In this document: positions 15,625-23,625 of the stretch, one piece after another
How the letters are laid out: every line of letters starts with the position of its first letter
How positions within the stretch are numbered: the stretch's first letter is position 1
NCBI GenBank assembly: GCA_949742895.1
Contig: CATJRT010000063.1
Location: forward strand, 1-27,125
Source of the DNA: an uncultured Eubacteriales bacterium
GTDB lineage: Bacteria; Bacillota_A; Clostridia; Oscillospirales; Oscillospiraceae
Length of the DNA stretch: 27,125 nt
Direction of reading: 5' to 3'
Position numbers and translations under genes: made by a program
Notes under the pieces: generated by a model
Database searches by the model: none
What the model saw: only the letters and a program-made list of their open reading frames with translations
What the model was told of the DNA's origin: nothing

Positions 15625-16377
15625 ATGGGTAAAGTGCTTTTGGAGGTCTGCTGCGGCAGTGCGGACGACGTGATCCAGGCCCACAAGGCGGGGGCGGACC
15701 GGGTCGAGCTAAACAGCGACCTGTTTCATGGTGGTCTGACTCCTACGATAGGGGAGCTGATCGTGGCCAAGCGGGAGACCGGGATGCAAGTCATGACCAT
15801 GGTACGGCCAAGGGAGGGCGGCTTCTGCTACACCCAGGCGGAGTTCGACACGGCGGTGGAGGATGCGAAGCTGCTGCTGGCCCACGGCGCGGACGGCCTG
15901 GTGTTCGGGTTCCTCCATGCGGACGGTACGCTGGACAGGGAGCGCACCCGGATATTGGCGGAGTTAGCCCAGGCGGCAGGGAGGGAGACGGTGTTCCACC
16001 GGGCCATCGATGTGGTTCCAGACTGGCGGGAGGCCCTGGACTGCCTGATCGGGCTGGGGGTGACTCGGGTACTCACCAGCGGGCAGGAGCCAGATGTCTC
16101 CCAGGGGACGGAGACCGTGAGGGAGATGATCGAATATGCCGCCGGACGTATCCAGATTTTGCCCGGCGCGGGCATTACTGCCCGGAATATGGACCGGGTA
16201 ATCGGGCAGACCGGATGCAATCAGATCCATCTTGCCGCGCATATGGCTCAGACCGACCCGTCTGTGCGAAACAACCGGGCCATCTATTTTGGCGGCTGCC
16301 TCTACCCGCCGGAGGACCGTTTCAGCGTGGTCGACAGCGGTTATATCGGCGGAATGGTGAAACATTTGGCGCGTTAA
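15625..16377 (+). CDS. cutC: CutC family protein
   Basis: A 250-residue TIM-barrel protein with the family opening 'LLEVCCGSADDVIQAHKAGA' and DRVELNSDLFHGGLTPT, then 'MVRPREGGFCYT', 'GADGLVFGFLHADGTLD', 'VFHRAIDVV', 'VTRVLTSGQEPDVSQGTE' and 'ILPGAGITARN'. The length matches the family. CutC was named for copper homeostasis in Escherichia coli, but later work questioned that role, so its function is best left open. ATG 15625 is preferred (GGGAG at 15611-15615); ATG 15616 and GTG 15577 are alternatives with poor spacing. It is a single gene; no clear terminator follows. The 144 bases after it hold nothing recognisable. Confidence 0.9.
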   Translation: MGKVLLEVCCGSADDVIQAHKAGADRVELNSDLFHGGLTPTIGELIVAKRETGMQVMTMVRPREGGFCYTQAEFDTAVEDAKLLLAHGADGLVFGFLHADGTLDRERTRILAELAQAAGRETVFHRAIDVVPDWREALDCLIGLGVTRVLTSGQEPDVSQGTETVREMIEYAAGRIQILPGAGITARNMDRVIGQTGCNQIHLAAHMAQTDPSVRNNRAIYFGGCLYPPEDRFSVVDSGYIGGMVKHLAR

Positions 16378-16521
16378 AGCAGGAAAATTTGCAAGTTGAA
16401 ACAGTTTTTCAGGCAGCGGAACAGGGCGGAGTAGAGGGGAGCACAGAACGCTCTGGAGGGGACGTTTTCTGTGTGGATGACCGAAAAATGTCTGAGGCGG
16501 CGGGAAATCTGTAATTGCATA

Positions 16522-16550
16522 TTGACACGTCAAAAGATTGTGGGTATAAT
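16522..16550 (+). promoter_or_regulatory. Perfect consensus promoter of the Opp-like operon
   Basis: TTGACA (16522-16527), 17 bases, TATAAT (16545-16550): both hexamers and spacing are ideal. Transcription would start about 300 bases before the binding-protein gene. Confidence 0.9.
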
Positions 16551-16556
16551 ATCTTA

Positions 16557-16859
16557 AGAATTGTAAGTAGGATTTTAGGGCCTGCAAAGCGATTTTAATG
16601 AAACTGTTGGGTGCAGTTCTTGCAAATTTCAAGGCTCGGTATGGGGGTCAACCGGCGGTTGAGTGAAATAATCTGCTGTTTGCAGGCTGCTTTGACGCTA
16701 TACAGCATTGAACGGGGCTGCCCCGTTCGCCGTCCCCCGCAGGGGGACGAAGGGATCTTAGAAGTGTTGGATCCCGGTAAATCCGGTTTAGCCTGTGCAG
16801 AATGGATGGAACGGTCTGTTTTGTTCGGTTAAATATAAAAATAAAACAGGAGGATAATT
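16557..16859 (+). promoter_or_regulatory. Long structured 5' leader of the Opp-like operon
   Basis: About 300 bases without a convincing gene. GCCTGCAAA (16580-16588) pairs perfectly with TTTGCAGGC (16679-16687), closing a ~90-base domain that holds the hairpin TCAACC-GGC-GGTTGA (16648-16662). Then follow GAACGGGG/CCCCGTTC (16710-16728), CGTCCCCC/GGGGGACG (16731-16749) and GGGATC/GATCCC (16752-16775). A P1-like long-range stem plus hairpins suggests a riboswitch or other cis-regulatory RNA. It matches no class I recognise, and there is no T-box motif or U-run terminator. A GTG/ATG frame through it has no good ribosome site. The binding-protein ribosome site AGGAGG is at 16848-16853. Confidence 0.5.
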
Positions 16860-19112
16860 ATGAAGAAGATTTTAAGCCTGGTGCTGGCTCTGGCCATGGT
16901 TCTGAGTCTGTTCGCCTGCGCGCCCAATGCAGACAACAACGAGAGCCAGAACCCTGTCCAGAACAGCGAGCCTGCGGGCGACGAGAACTCTGCGGCTCCC
17001 GTGGAGCCCGGCGAGTTCACCCCGCTCACCTACGACTATGAGGAGCTGTTCGATCCCGCTATGGGCGAGTTCTATGAGATGTACAGCGAGGCCCGCCAGG
17101 AGCTGGACGACATGGACCTGCGTTATGCCAAGATGGCTCTGGCCGAGGGCAAGCTGCTGGGTACCGGCATGATGCTGCCCGATACCGCCAAAGGCGGCAG
17201 CTACGCCATGAGCCGCGTGGCGCCCCGCACCGTCAGCGGCGTGCTGTACGGCAACGACTCCGACCGCTTCCATCAGGCCATTCTGACCACCGAGCTGATC
17301 AAGGCTTCCGACCGTACCGCCATGGTGGACAAGTGGCGCGAGGTGGAGACCGCCGACGAGTATGAGGCGTGGGCCAAGCAGTACCTGGTGGACCAGGGCT
17401 ACACCCTGAAGGACACCTACAACTACATTTACAGCTCCGACCCCATTACCTGGGATATCTTCGCCAGCTCCAACGCCACCGAAGGCGAGGTGCTGGTCAA
17501 CACCTTCGACGGCCTGATGGAGTACGATATCAAGGATACCCTCCAGCCCGCGCTGGCTGAGAGCTACACTGTGTCCGAGGACGGCCTGGTTTACACCTTC
17601 AAGCTCCGCGAGGGCGTTATCTGGACCGATTCCCAGGGCCGCGAGGTCGATAAGGTGACTGCCGACGACTTCGTTGCCGGTATGCAGCACCTGATGGACG
17701 CCAAGGGCGGCCTGGAGGAGCTGCTGTCCGGCGTCATTGTCGGCGCTACCGGCTACATCGGCGGCGAGATCACCGACTTCTCCCAGGTCGGCGTGAAGGC
17801 CGTGGACGAGTACACCGTGGAATACACGCTGGAGGCTCCCACCCCCTATTTCATGACCATGCTGGGCTACTCCATCTTCGCCCCCATGAGCCGCAGCTAC
17901 TATGAGTCCCAGGGCGGCAAGTTCGGCAAGGAGTATAAGACTGAGGACTCCGGCCGCACCTACGGTACCGGCCCGGACCACATCGCCTACTGCGGTCCCT
18001 ACCTGGTGACCAACGCCACCGCCAACAACACCATTGTGTTCCAGGCCAGCCCCAGCTACTGGAATGCCGACAAGATCAACGTCAAGACCCTGACCTGGGT
18101 GTTCCAGGACGGCAGCGAAGTGACCAAGACCTACACCGACCTGAAGTCCGGCGTGGTGGACGGCGCCAGCCTGAACTCCAGCACCATTAAGATGGCCCGT
18201 GACGAGGGACTGTTCGATGAGTATGTCTACACCAGCGCCACCGACGCCACCAGCTACTATGCTTCCTTCAACCTGGCCCGCCTGATGTTCCACAACTACA
18301 ATGACCCGGCCAAGCTGGTCTCCACCCAGAGCCACGGCAGCGTGGACGAGATCCTGGCTGCGCGGAAAAACGGCGAGGAGGCCAACACCTCCGACATCGA
18401 GGACGACGCCGCCCGCACCCATATTGCGGTCAACAACCGCCACTTCCGTCTGGCTATGATCATGGCCCTGGACCGCGGCGACTGGAACGCCCAGATCTAC
18501 AGCGACGAGCTGAAGTTCAACCCCATGCGCAACACCTATGTCCCCGGTACCTTCGTCCACATTGAGAACGAGGTCACTGTGGACGTCAACGGCACTCCCA
18601 CCACCTTCCCCGCCGGTACCCAGTACGGCGAGATCGTTCAGGCTCAGATCACCGCTGACGGCCTGCCCATCAAGGTGTGGGATACCTCCACCGGCGCTGA
18701 GGACCCCTCCACCGGCTTTGACGGCTGGTACAACCTGAACGCCGCCAAGGAGCAGTTCGAGCTGGCCAAGCAGGAGCTGGCCGCTGTGGGCGTTGAGGTC
18801 TCCGCGGAGAACCCCATCCAGATCGACTTCCCCTTTGCCGGTCAGGACGAGCACTACGCCAACCGTGCCCAGGTGTTCGTGAAGTGCATGAACGAGGCGT
18901 TCGGCGGCGCGATTCAGGTCAACCTGCTGGAGGGCGCCAGCTTCCAGGAGATGAACGATTCCAGCTACTTCCCCGAGTCCGGCGCTGAGATGAACTTCGA
19001 CTACACCATAGCTTTCGGCTGGGGTCCCGACTGGGGCGACCCGAACAGCTATCTGGATCAGATCTTGCCTTACGGCGAGGGCTTCATGCAGAAGGGCTTC
19101 GGTCTGTGGTAA
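16860..19112 (+). CDS. Family 5 (OppA-like) solute-binding lipoprotein, apparently circularly permuted
   Basis: A 750-residue lipoprotein (signal ending LFAC20) with a low-complexity linker to about residue 50. The normal start of the family 5 fold appears only near 187: 'YNYIYSSDPITWDIFASSNA', 'VLVNTFDGLMEYD', 'LQPALAESYTVSEDGLVYTF' and 'LREGVIW'. The protein ends at 'GWGPDWGDPNSYLDQILPYG' plus 11 residues, whereas family members normally continue for about 100 residues. Residues 60-147 (helix 'EFYEMYSEARQELDD', then 'DLRYAKMALAEGKLLGTGMM' and LP) resemble that missing C-terminal part (eA..etD..kRy..l..AE.lLl....iP). An extra segment lies near 485-525. It should capture peptides or similar ligands outside the membrane for the permeases encoded downstream. 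Codon use is strongly biased, suggesting high expression. Confidence 0.85.
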   Translation: MKKILSLVLALAMVLSLFACAPNADNNESQNPVQNSEPAGDENSAAPVEPGEFTPLTYDYEELFDPAMGEFYEMYSEARQELDDMDLRYAKMALAEGKLLGTGMMLPDTAKGGSYAMSRVAPRTVSGVLYGNDSDRFHQAILTTELIKASDRTAMVDKWREVETADEYEAWAKQYLVDQGYTLKDTYNYIYSSDPITWDIFASSNATEGEVLVNTFDGLMEYDIKDTLQPALAESYTVSEDGLVYTFKLREGVIWTDSQGREVDKVTADDFVAGMQHLMDAKGGLEELLSGVIVGATGYIGGEITDFSQVGVKAVDEYTVEYTLEAPTPYFMTMLGYSIFAPMSRSYYESQGGKFGKEYKTEDSGRTYGTGPDHIAYCGPYLVTNATANNTIVFQASPSYWNADKINVKTLTWVFQDGSEVTKTYTDLKSGVVDGASLNSSTIKMARDEGLFDEYVYTSATDATSYYASFNLARLMFHNYNDPAKLVSTQSHGSVDEILAARKNGEEANTSDIEDDAARTHIAVNNRHFRLAMIMALDRGDWNAQIYSDELKFNPMRNTYVPGTFVHIENEVTVDVNGTPTTFPAGTQYGEIVQAQITADGLPIKVWDTSTGAEDPSTGFDGWYNLNAAKEQFELAKQELAAVGVEVSAENPIQIDFPFAGQDEHYANRAQVFVKCMNEAFGGAIQVNLLEGASFQEMNDSSYFPESGAEMNFDYTIAFGWGPDWGDPNSYLDQILPYGEGFMQKGFGLW

Positions 19113-19146
19113 GCAGGCCGTTCTGAAAAGGACCTTGTAATACTGC

Positions 19147-19184
19147 GCGTGCAGGAGAATGGTGCGTGCCATTCTCCTGCACGC
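19147..19184 (+). other. Intercistronic hairpin 1 after the binding-protein gene
   Basis: A perfect 16-bp stem (19147-19162 with 19169-19184, loop of 6) lies 34 bases after the binding-protein stop. No U-tract follows, so it is more likely a message-stabilising or processing element than a full terminator. Confidence 0.7.
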
Positions 19185-19205
19185 ATATCAGGAGCGGATT
19201 CTATC

Positions 19206-19271
19206 TCCCTTACGGGGGAGGAAACGGAGTGTCAGAACTCTGAATATTACCGTTTCCTCCCCCGTGAGGGG
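19206..19271 (+). other. Intercistronic hairpin 2 before the OppB-like gene
   Basis: A 22-bp stem (19206-19227 with 19250-19271, two or three G-U pairs, inner 16 pairs perfect) encloses a 22-base loop with a nested TCAG/CTGA mini-stem. There is no U-tract. It ends 32 bases before the OppB-like start. It could limit read-through or protect the upstream message. Confidence 0.7.
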
Positions 19272-19303
19272 CGAAAAACGGAACATTAGGTGTGTGAACG
19301 ATT

Positions 19304-20878
19304 ATGGGAAAATACTTAGTGAAACGCTTGCTGCATGGTGTGGTATCGGTCGTTCTGGTTGTTGCTATCGTAATGATAATGATCTACAGCTTGCTGGACG
19401 AGCGGCAGGTCTTTGTGGGCGATTCGACGTTTACTAAGACCAGCCTCAACGCCCGGACTGCATATATGTACTCCAAATGGGAGGAGTTCGGGTATCTGGA
19501 CTATGTGACATTTGCGGACTATATGAACGACCTCACCTACAGCGGTGAAATTGACGAGGAGACCCGTGCGGCTGCGGTATCTATTGGCCGGACGGAGGAA
19601 CAGGACACCGAGCTGACCCACGAATATGTGGAGAAGTTCAAGGACTATTATGAATCGCAGGGTTATACGACAGTGCGTTTGAATGCCGTCACGCAGGGCA
19701 AAAACAGTACCCGTCTGGCGGCTGGCGGACAGCAGCAGTTGTTTGTCTACAAGCACATTCCGCTGTATCAGCGTATGCTGACGTACTTCACCGGGCTGCT
19801 CAGTTTTGACAATATCCACTATGTAGAGGAGGATATTGGGGAACGTGGGCTGACCTTCACATTGCATGATCCGCTTGCGGGAGGCAAGTTCGCTCCGGCA
19901 ATTATCGGAAACGGCACGTATCACAAGTACCTCTTTTATGTTGACTCGGTTTTTCCCTATATTCACCAGAATATGGTATCCATCAACCTGGGTACGTCTT
20001 ACACCGTAAACAACGGCGTGGATGTATTTACCACCATGACCAGGAGCCAGGGCTCCTATGTGCAGAGCACAGTCACATTCCCGACGGGGTTTGTGGAGAG
20101 CAGCGCCGATGATTTGCATACGGCCACATACCGGGCGAATTCCAGAGAGGGGAATCCTCTCAACGAGGCTCGATTTACGGATGATTATACCAATGTGGCC
20201 ACAATTCGAGGCGGTATGTCGAAGGTAGGCTACTCTTTTGTAATCGGCATTATTTCGGTTGCGCTTGCCTATCTGCTGGGTGTGCCGCTGGGTATTCTGA
20301 TGGCCCGTAAGAAGGACAAGCTGATCGATAAACTGGGTACGGTTTATATTGTGTTCATCATCGCGGTGCCCTCGCTGGCCTATATCTTCCTGTTCAAGGC
20401 CATCGGCGGCAAGATGGGTCTGCCCACTACCTTCAATATGGATTCCAGCAGCAAGCTGATGTTTCTGCTGCCCATCATTTCACTGGCGCTGCCCTCTGTG
20501 GCAAACCTGATGAAGTGGATTCGCCGGTATATGATCGACCAGATGAACTCGGACTATGTGAAGTTTGCGCGGTCCGGGGGCCTGTCGGAGGGAGAAATCT
20601 TCTCCAAGCATATTTTGAAAAATGCTGCCATCCCCATTGTGCAGGGCATACCGGGTAGTGTGCTGGGGGCGCTGGTAGGTGCGATCATCACAGAGCGTGT
20701 GTACGTGGTTCCCGGTGCCGGCAACCTGCTGACCGAGGCCATCAATAAGTATGATAACGGTGTTATCGTAGGCGTTACGCTGTTCTACGCGATATTGTCC
20801 GTGGTATCCATTATCCTGGGCGATATTCTGATGGCGACAGTTGACCCGAGAATTTCGTTCTCGACGAAGGATAGGTGA
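19304..20878 (+). CDS. OppB-like ABC permease with a large extracellular domain
   Basis: 524 residues, compared with about 310-340 for usual OppB/DppB. The first membrane helix is at 10-30. Residues 31 to about 305 form a soluble, presumably extracellular segment containing a charged helical part (80-120) and 'LYQRMLTYFTGLLSFDN'; 'INLGTSY' (228-233) recalls the G-D-L-G-x-S element of OppB. The normal permease core follows, with helices near 306-333, 345-366, 383-404, 447-470 and 487-512. Its EAA loop is 'ARSGGLSEGEIFSKHILKNA' (422-441). The ribosome site before ATG 19304 is weak (TTAGGTG), which with the upstream hairpins suggests lower synthesis than the binding protein. It forms the channel with the OppC-like protein encoded next. 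Confidence 0.87.
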   Translation: MGKYLVKRLLHGVVSVVLVVAIVMIMIYSLLDERQVFVGDSTFTKTSLNARTAYMYSKWEEFGYLDYVTFADYMNDLTYSGEIDEETRAAAVSIGRTEEQDTELTHEYVEKFKDYYESQGYTTVRLNAVTQGKNSTRLAAGGQQQLFVYKHIPLYQRMLTYFTGLLSFDNIHYVEEDIGERGLTFTLHDPLAGGKFAPAIIGNGTYHKYLFYVDSVFPYIHQNMVSINLGTSYTVNNGVDVFTTMTRSQGSYVQSTVTFPTGFVESSADDLHTATYRANSREGNPLNEARFTDDYTNVATIRGGMSKVGYSFVIGIISVALAYLLGVPLGILMARKKDKLIDKLGTVYIVFIIAVPSLAYIFLFKAIGGKMGLPTTFNMDSSSKLMFLLPIISLALPSVANLMKWIRRYMIDQMNSDYVKFARSGGLSEGEIFSKHILKNAAIPIVQGIPGSVLGALVGAIITERVYVVPGAGNLLTEAINKYDNGVIVGVTLFYAILSVVSIILGDILMATVDPRISFSTKDR

Positions 20879-20885
20879 GTGCGCA

Positions 20886-21851
20886 ATGGATTATGATTTG
20901 AGTAAATATGGGACTGAAAAGGAGCTGTTTGCCCCGGTGGAGCACAGCGGCCTTGAGTCCGAGAAAATTACAGCGCCCCGGTATTCCTACTGGCAGTCCG
21001 TGTTCCGTGTGTTTTTCCGCAATAAACTGAACATTGTCATCCTGAGTGTCCTTGTGCTGTTGATTGCATTTGCGTATATCTATCCTGCCCTGACCGAATA
21101 TGGCCGTTATGACAATTTGACGGACCCCAACGCCAAGCATTTATCTCCTGGAGCCGCACTTCAGTACTTTGGCTGGAGCATCAAGTGGATTCTGGGCAGT
21201 GGGGCTTCCGGACAGTCCACCTTTGACGCGATTTGGAACGGTTCGAGAATTTCCATTTCTTTGGCGTTTATCTGCGCCGCGATTAACATGACGGTAGGCG
21301 TGCTCGTGGGCGCGATTTGGGGCTTCTCCAAAAAAGTGGACGTTATTATGATGGAAGTCTACAATACTATCGGTAATGTACCCTATATTCTGTTGATTTC
21401 TGTGATGGTGATGCTTTTTACCGCCAGCTTTTGGACTATGGTATTTGCGTTGACCATTACCGGCTGGCTGGGGATTGCGTTTTTTATCCGAACGCAGGTG
21501 GTCATTATTCGTGACCGGGAATATAACCTGGCCTCCAGGTGTTTGGGGACCTCTACGATCAAAATCGCCATGAAAAATATCCTGCCCTTTATGACCTCCG
21601 TCATTGTTACGTTGCTGGCTACAGAAATTCCCTCTTATATTTCCTACGAGGTGTTTCTGTCCTACATTGGTATGGGTCTTTCCGATATGTCTCTGGGCCG
21701 TCTGATTTTCGAGGCGGAAAGCGCCATGGTTACGCCGGGGTGGGAATTTGAATTCTGGAGTCCGGTGGCGATTGCGTCCATCATCACGGTTGTGCTCTAT
21801 GTGATTGGTCAGAATCTCGGTGATGCATCTGACCCCAGGACACATATGTAA
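20886..21851 (+). CDS. OppC-like ABC permease
   Basis: 321 residues from ATG 20886, eight bases after the OppB-like stop. An N-terminal cytoplasmic segment with 'SYWQSVFRVFFRNKLNIVIL' precedes the first helix, as in OppC. The short extracellular part ends 'ILGSGASGQSTFDAIWNGSR', a variant of the LGTDxxGRDxxSRxxxG motif. Later helices include 'ISISLAFICAAINMTVGVLV', and the EAA loop is 'LASRCLGTSTIKIAMKNILP'. Unlike its neighbours it has the usual size. It should pair with the OppB-like subunit in the membrane. Confidence 0.92.
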   Translation: MDYDLSKYGTEKELFAPVEHSGLESEKITAPRYSYWQSVFRVFFRNKLNIVILSVLVLLIAFAYIYPALTEYGRYDNLTDPNAKHLSPGAALQYFGWSIKWILGSGASGQSTFDAIWNGSRISISLAFICAAINMTVGVLVGAIWGFSKKVDVIMMEVYNTIGNVPYILLISVMVMLFTASFWTMVFALTITGWLGIAFFIRTQVVIIRDREYNLASRCLGTSTIKIAMKNILPFMTSVIVTLLATEIPSYISYEVFLSYIGMGLSDMSLGRLIFEAESAMVTPGWEFEFWSPVAIASIITVVLYVIGQNLGDASDPRTHM

Positions 21852-21863
21852 GGGGTGGCCGCT

Positions 21864-23612
21864 ATGGAAGAGAAAAATGTATTGCTGTCCATCAAGGATC
21901 TCGAGGTCAAGTTCCGCGTCCGCGGAAGAATTCTGACGGCCATCCGCGGAGTTTCTCTTGATATTTACGAGGATGAGTCTATCGCTATCGTGGGTGAATC
22001 TGGTTCCGGTAAGTCCGTGTTTACCAAGACCTTTGCAGGTATGCTGGATTCCAACGGTTTTATCAGCAATGGACACATCATCTTTAACGACGCAGAGCTT
22101 GCCGATACGGTAGTGGCGCTGAATGGAACGGCGCACAAGATCATCAGCCATGTGGAAAACAAGCTGAATGAGTACTCCAGCCTGGAGCTGGGGGCGGCTA
22201 CCTACCGGAAAATTCTGGAGCTGGAATCGGAAAAGAAGGAAAAGAGTGGATTGAGCAGCGAGGAGCAGGCCCAGGCGGAGGAGGAGCTGAAGGAGCTCCA
22301 GGCTAAACGGGCAGATGCGTTCAATTTGAAGCAGACGCTGGATTCTGCCCAGGATAAGGAGCAAATTAAGCAGGTGGCTCAATCTATCCGCGAGTACGAT
22401 GCGCAAATCAAGGAGTTGAAAAAGCGCGGTGAGCAGATGGCTAAGGATAAGGCTCACGCTGTTTCGGCAGATGCGGATTATATGAAGCGGTATCGTGAGA
22501 AGCTGGCTGCGCTGAATAAACAATACGAGCAGGAGACGAAGGGAAAGGTTTCCGATGAGGTCATAGTGCGCAACCGGATTTTGGCAAAGGAAGTCTATTT
22601 GTCTGTAGGCCGTTACAACATCAAGCGGCGGATGCAGGCGGTGTCGAATTTGTTGAAAGCGCTTAAAAAGGCCATGCAGTTTGGGGTGGACCTTAACGAT
22701 GACGCTCAGCGCAACGCAGTGTTTGACACTGTGACCTTCCGGGTGCGTTATCTGGACGAGACAGCGGAAAAGCTGCACGGCACCTGCGTGCTGAACCTGG
22801 CCAATATGAAATATTCCAAGGACTGGAGCCAGGTCCGCGGTCGCCGGATTGCCACCGTATTCCAGGATCCCATGACGTCGCTGAATCCCATTATCACCAT
22901 CGGCAAACAGATTACCTCCATTATTCTGAAGCATCAGGACTGCACCGAGGCGGAGGCCCGGCGGCGGGCATTGGATCTGATGCACAAGGTGGGTATTCCC
23001 AACGCTGCCGCCCGTTTTGACGACTATCCGTTCCAGTATTCCGGTGGTATGCGCCAGCGCATCGTCATCGCCATCGCGCTGTCCTGTCAGCCCAAGATTC
23101 TGATTTGCGACGAGCCGACCACCGCGTTGGACGTTACAATTCAGGCTCAAATCCTTCAGCTCATCAAGGACTTGCAAAAGGAATTTCACTATACCATCGT
23201 GTTCATCACCCATGACCTTGGGGTAGTGGCCAACATTGCCGATCGGGTGGCGGTGCTATATGCCGGTCAAATCATTGAGCTGGGTACGGTTCGGGAAGTG
23301 TTCTATGACTCCCGCCATCCATATACCTGGGCGCTGCTCTCTTCGCTGCCTCAGTTGGCGCAGAAGGATACTAAGCTCTATTCCATTACTGGTACACCAC
23401 CCTCCCTGTATAACAACATTGTGGGCGATGCGTTTGCGCCAAGAAATCCCTATTGCTTGAAGATTGACACCGTGCTGGAGCCTCCCATGTTCCAGGTCAG
23501 TGAAACGCATTTTGCCAAAACGTGGCTTTTGGATCCCCGTGCGCCCGAAATTGAGAGGCCGGAGGGTATCCAAGATATCCACGAAAAGCTGATGCGGGCA
23601 TTCAATATTTAA
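21864..23612 (+). CDS. OppD-like ABC ATPase with a ~240-residue helical insertion
   Basis: 582 residues, against about 330-350 for normal OppD. Walker A is GESGSGKS (44-51), but the Q-loop ([12 protein letters not shown]334) comes about 240 residues later than usual. The insert, roughly 80-320, is rich in Lys, Glu, Gln and Ala with heptad-like stretches, for example '[20 protein letters not shown]', and is probably a coiled coil that projects from the ATPase. Later motifs are intact: signature YSGGMRQR (392-399), Walker B ILICDE (412-417) and H450. The OppD C-terminal region is present ('FAPRNPYC'), but most cysteines of the usual Fe-S-type motif are missing. I chose ATG 21864 (AAGGGG 9 bases upstream); GTG 21855 is the alternative. 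Confidence 0.88.
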   Translation: MEEKNVLLSIKDLEVKFRVRGRILTAIRGVSLDIYEDESIAIVGESGSGKSVFTKTFAGMLDSNGFISNGHIIFNDAELADTVVALNGTAHKIISHVENKLNEYSSLELGAATYRKILELESEKKEKSGLSSEEQAQAEEELKELQAKRADAFNLKQTLDSAQDKEQIKQVAQSIREYDAQIKELKKRGEQMAKDKAHAVSADADYMKRYREKLAALNKQYEQETKGKVSDEVIVRNRILAKEVYLSVGRYNIKRRMQAVSNLLKALKKAMQFGVDLNDDAQRNAVFDTVTFRVRYLDETAEKLHGTCVLNLANMKYSKDWSQVRGRRIATVFQDPMTSLNPIITIGKQITSIILKHQDCTEAEARRRALDLMHKVGIPNAAARFDDYPFQYSGGMRQRIVIAIALSCQPKILICDEPTTALDVTIQAQILQLIKDLQKEFHYTIVFITHDLGVVANIADRVAVLYAGQIIELGTVREVFYDSRHPYTWALLSSLPQLAQKDTKLYSITGTPPSLYNNIVGDAFAPRNPYCLKIDTVLEPPMFQVSETHFAKTWLLDPRAPEIERPEGIQDIHEKLMRAFNI

Positions 23613-23625
23613 GGAGGGTCGGAAC

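Noticed and set aside
16611..16832. A 73-codon frame in the leader of the Opp-like operon, possibly a small protein
   Set aside because: It starts at GTG without a ribosome site, the internal ATG at 16639 is also poorly placed, and the frame crosses strong hairpins; RNA structure explains the region better.
16872..19172. A 766-codon open frame on the minus strand, antisense to the binding-protein gene
   Set aside because: It is a by-product of the strong codon bias of the plus-strand gene (few stop codons in the complementary frame). Its product is a low-complexity Val/Gly/His-rich string without any domain.
19206..19271. Hairpin as an intrinsic terminator
   Set aside because: The stem is strong but no U-tract follows on either strand, and the permease genes downstream have no promoter of their own that I can see.
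18300..19303. The end of the binding-protein gene as a frameshift truncation
   Set aside because: I looked for the missing C-terminal family 5 segment in the bases after the stop and found only hairpins; the matching segment seems to be at the N-terminus instead.
21141..23213. A 690-codon minus-strand frame across the OppC-like and OppD-like genes
   Set aside because: It spans two well-supported genes on the other strand and encodes no recognisable domain.
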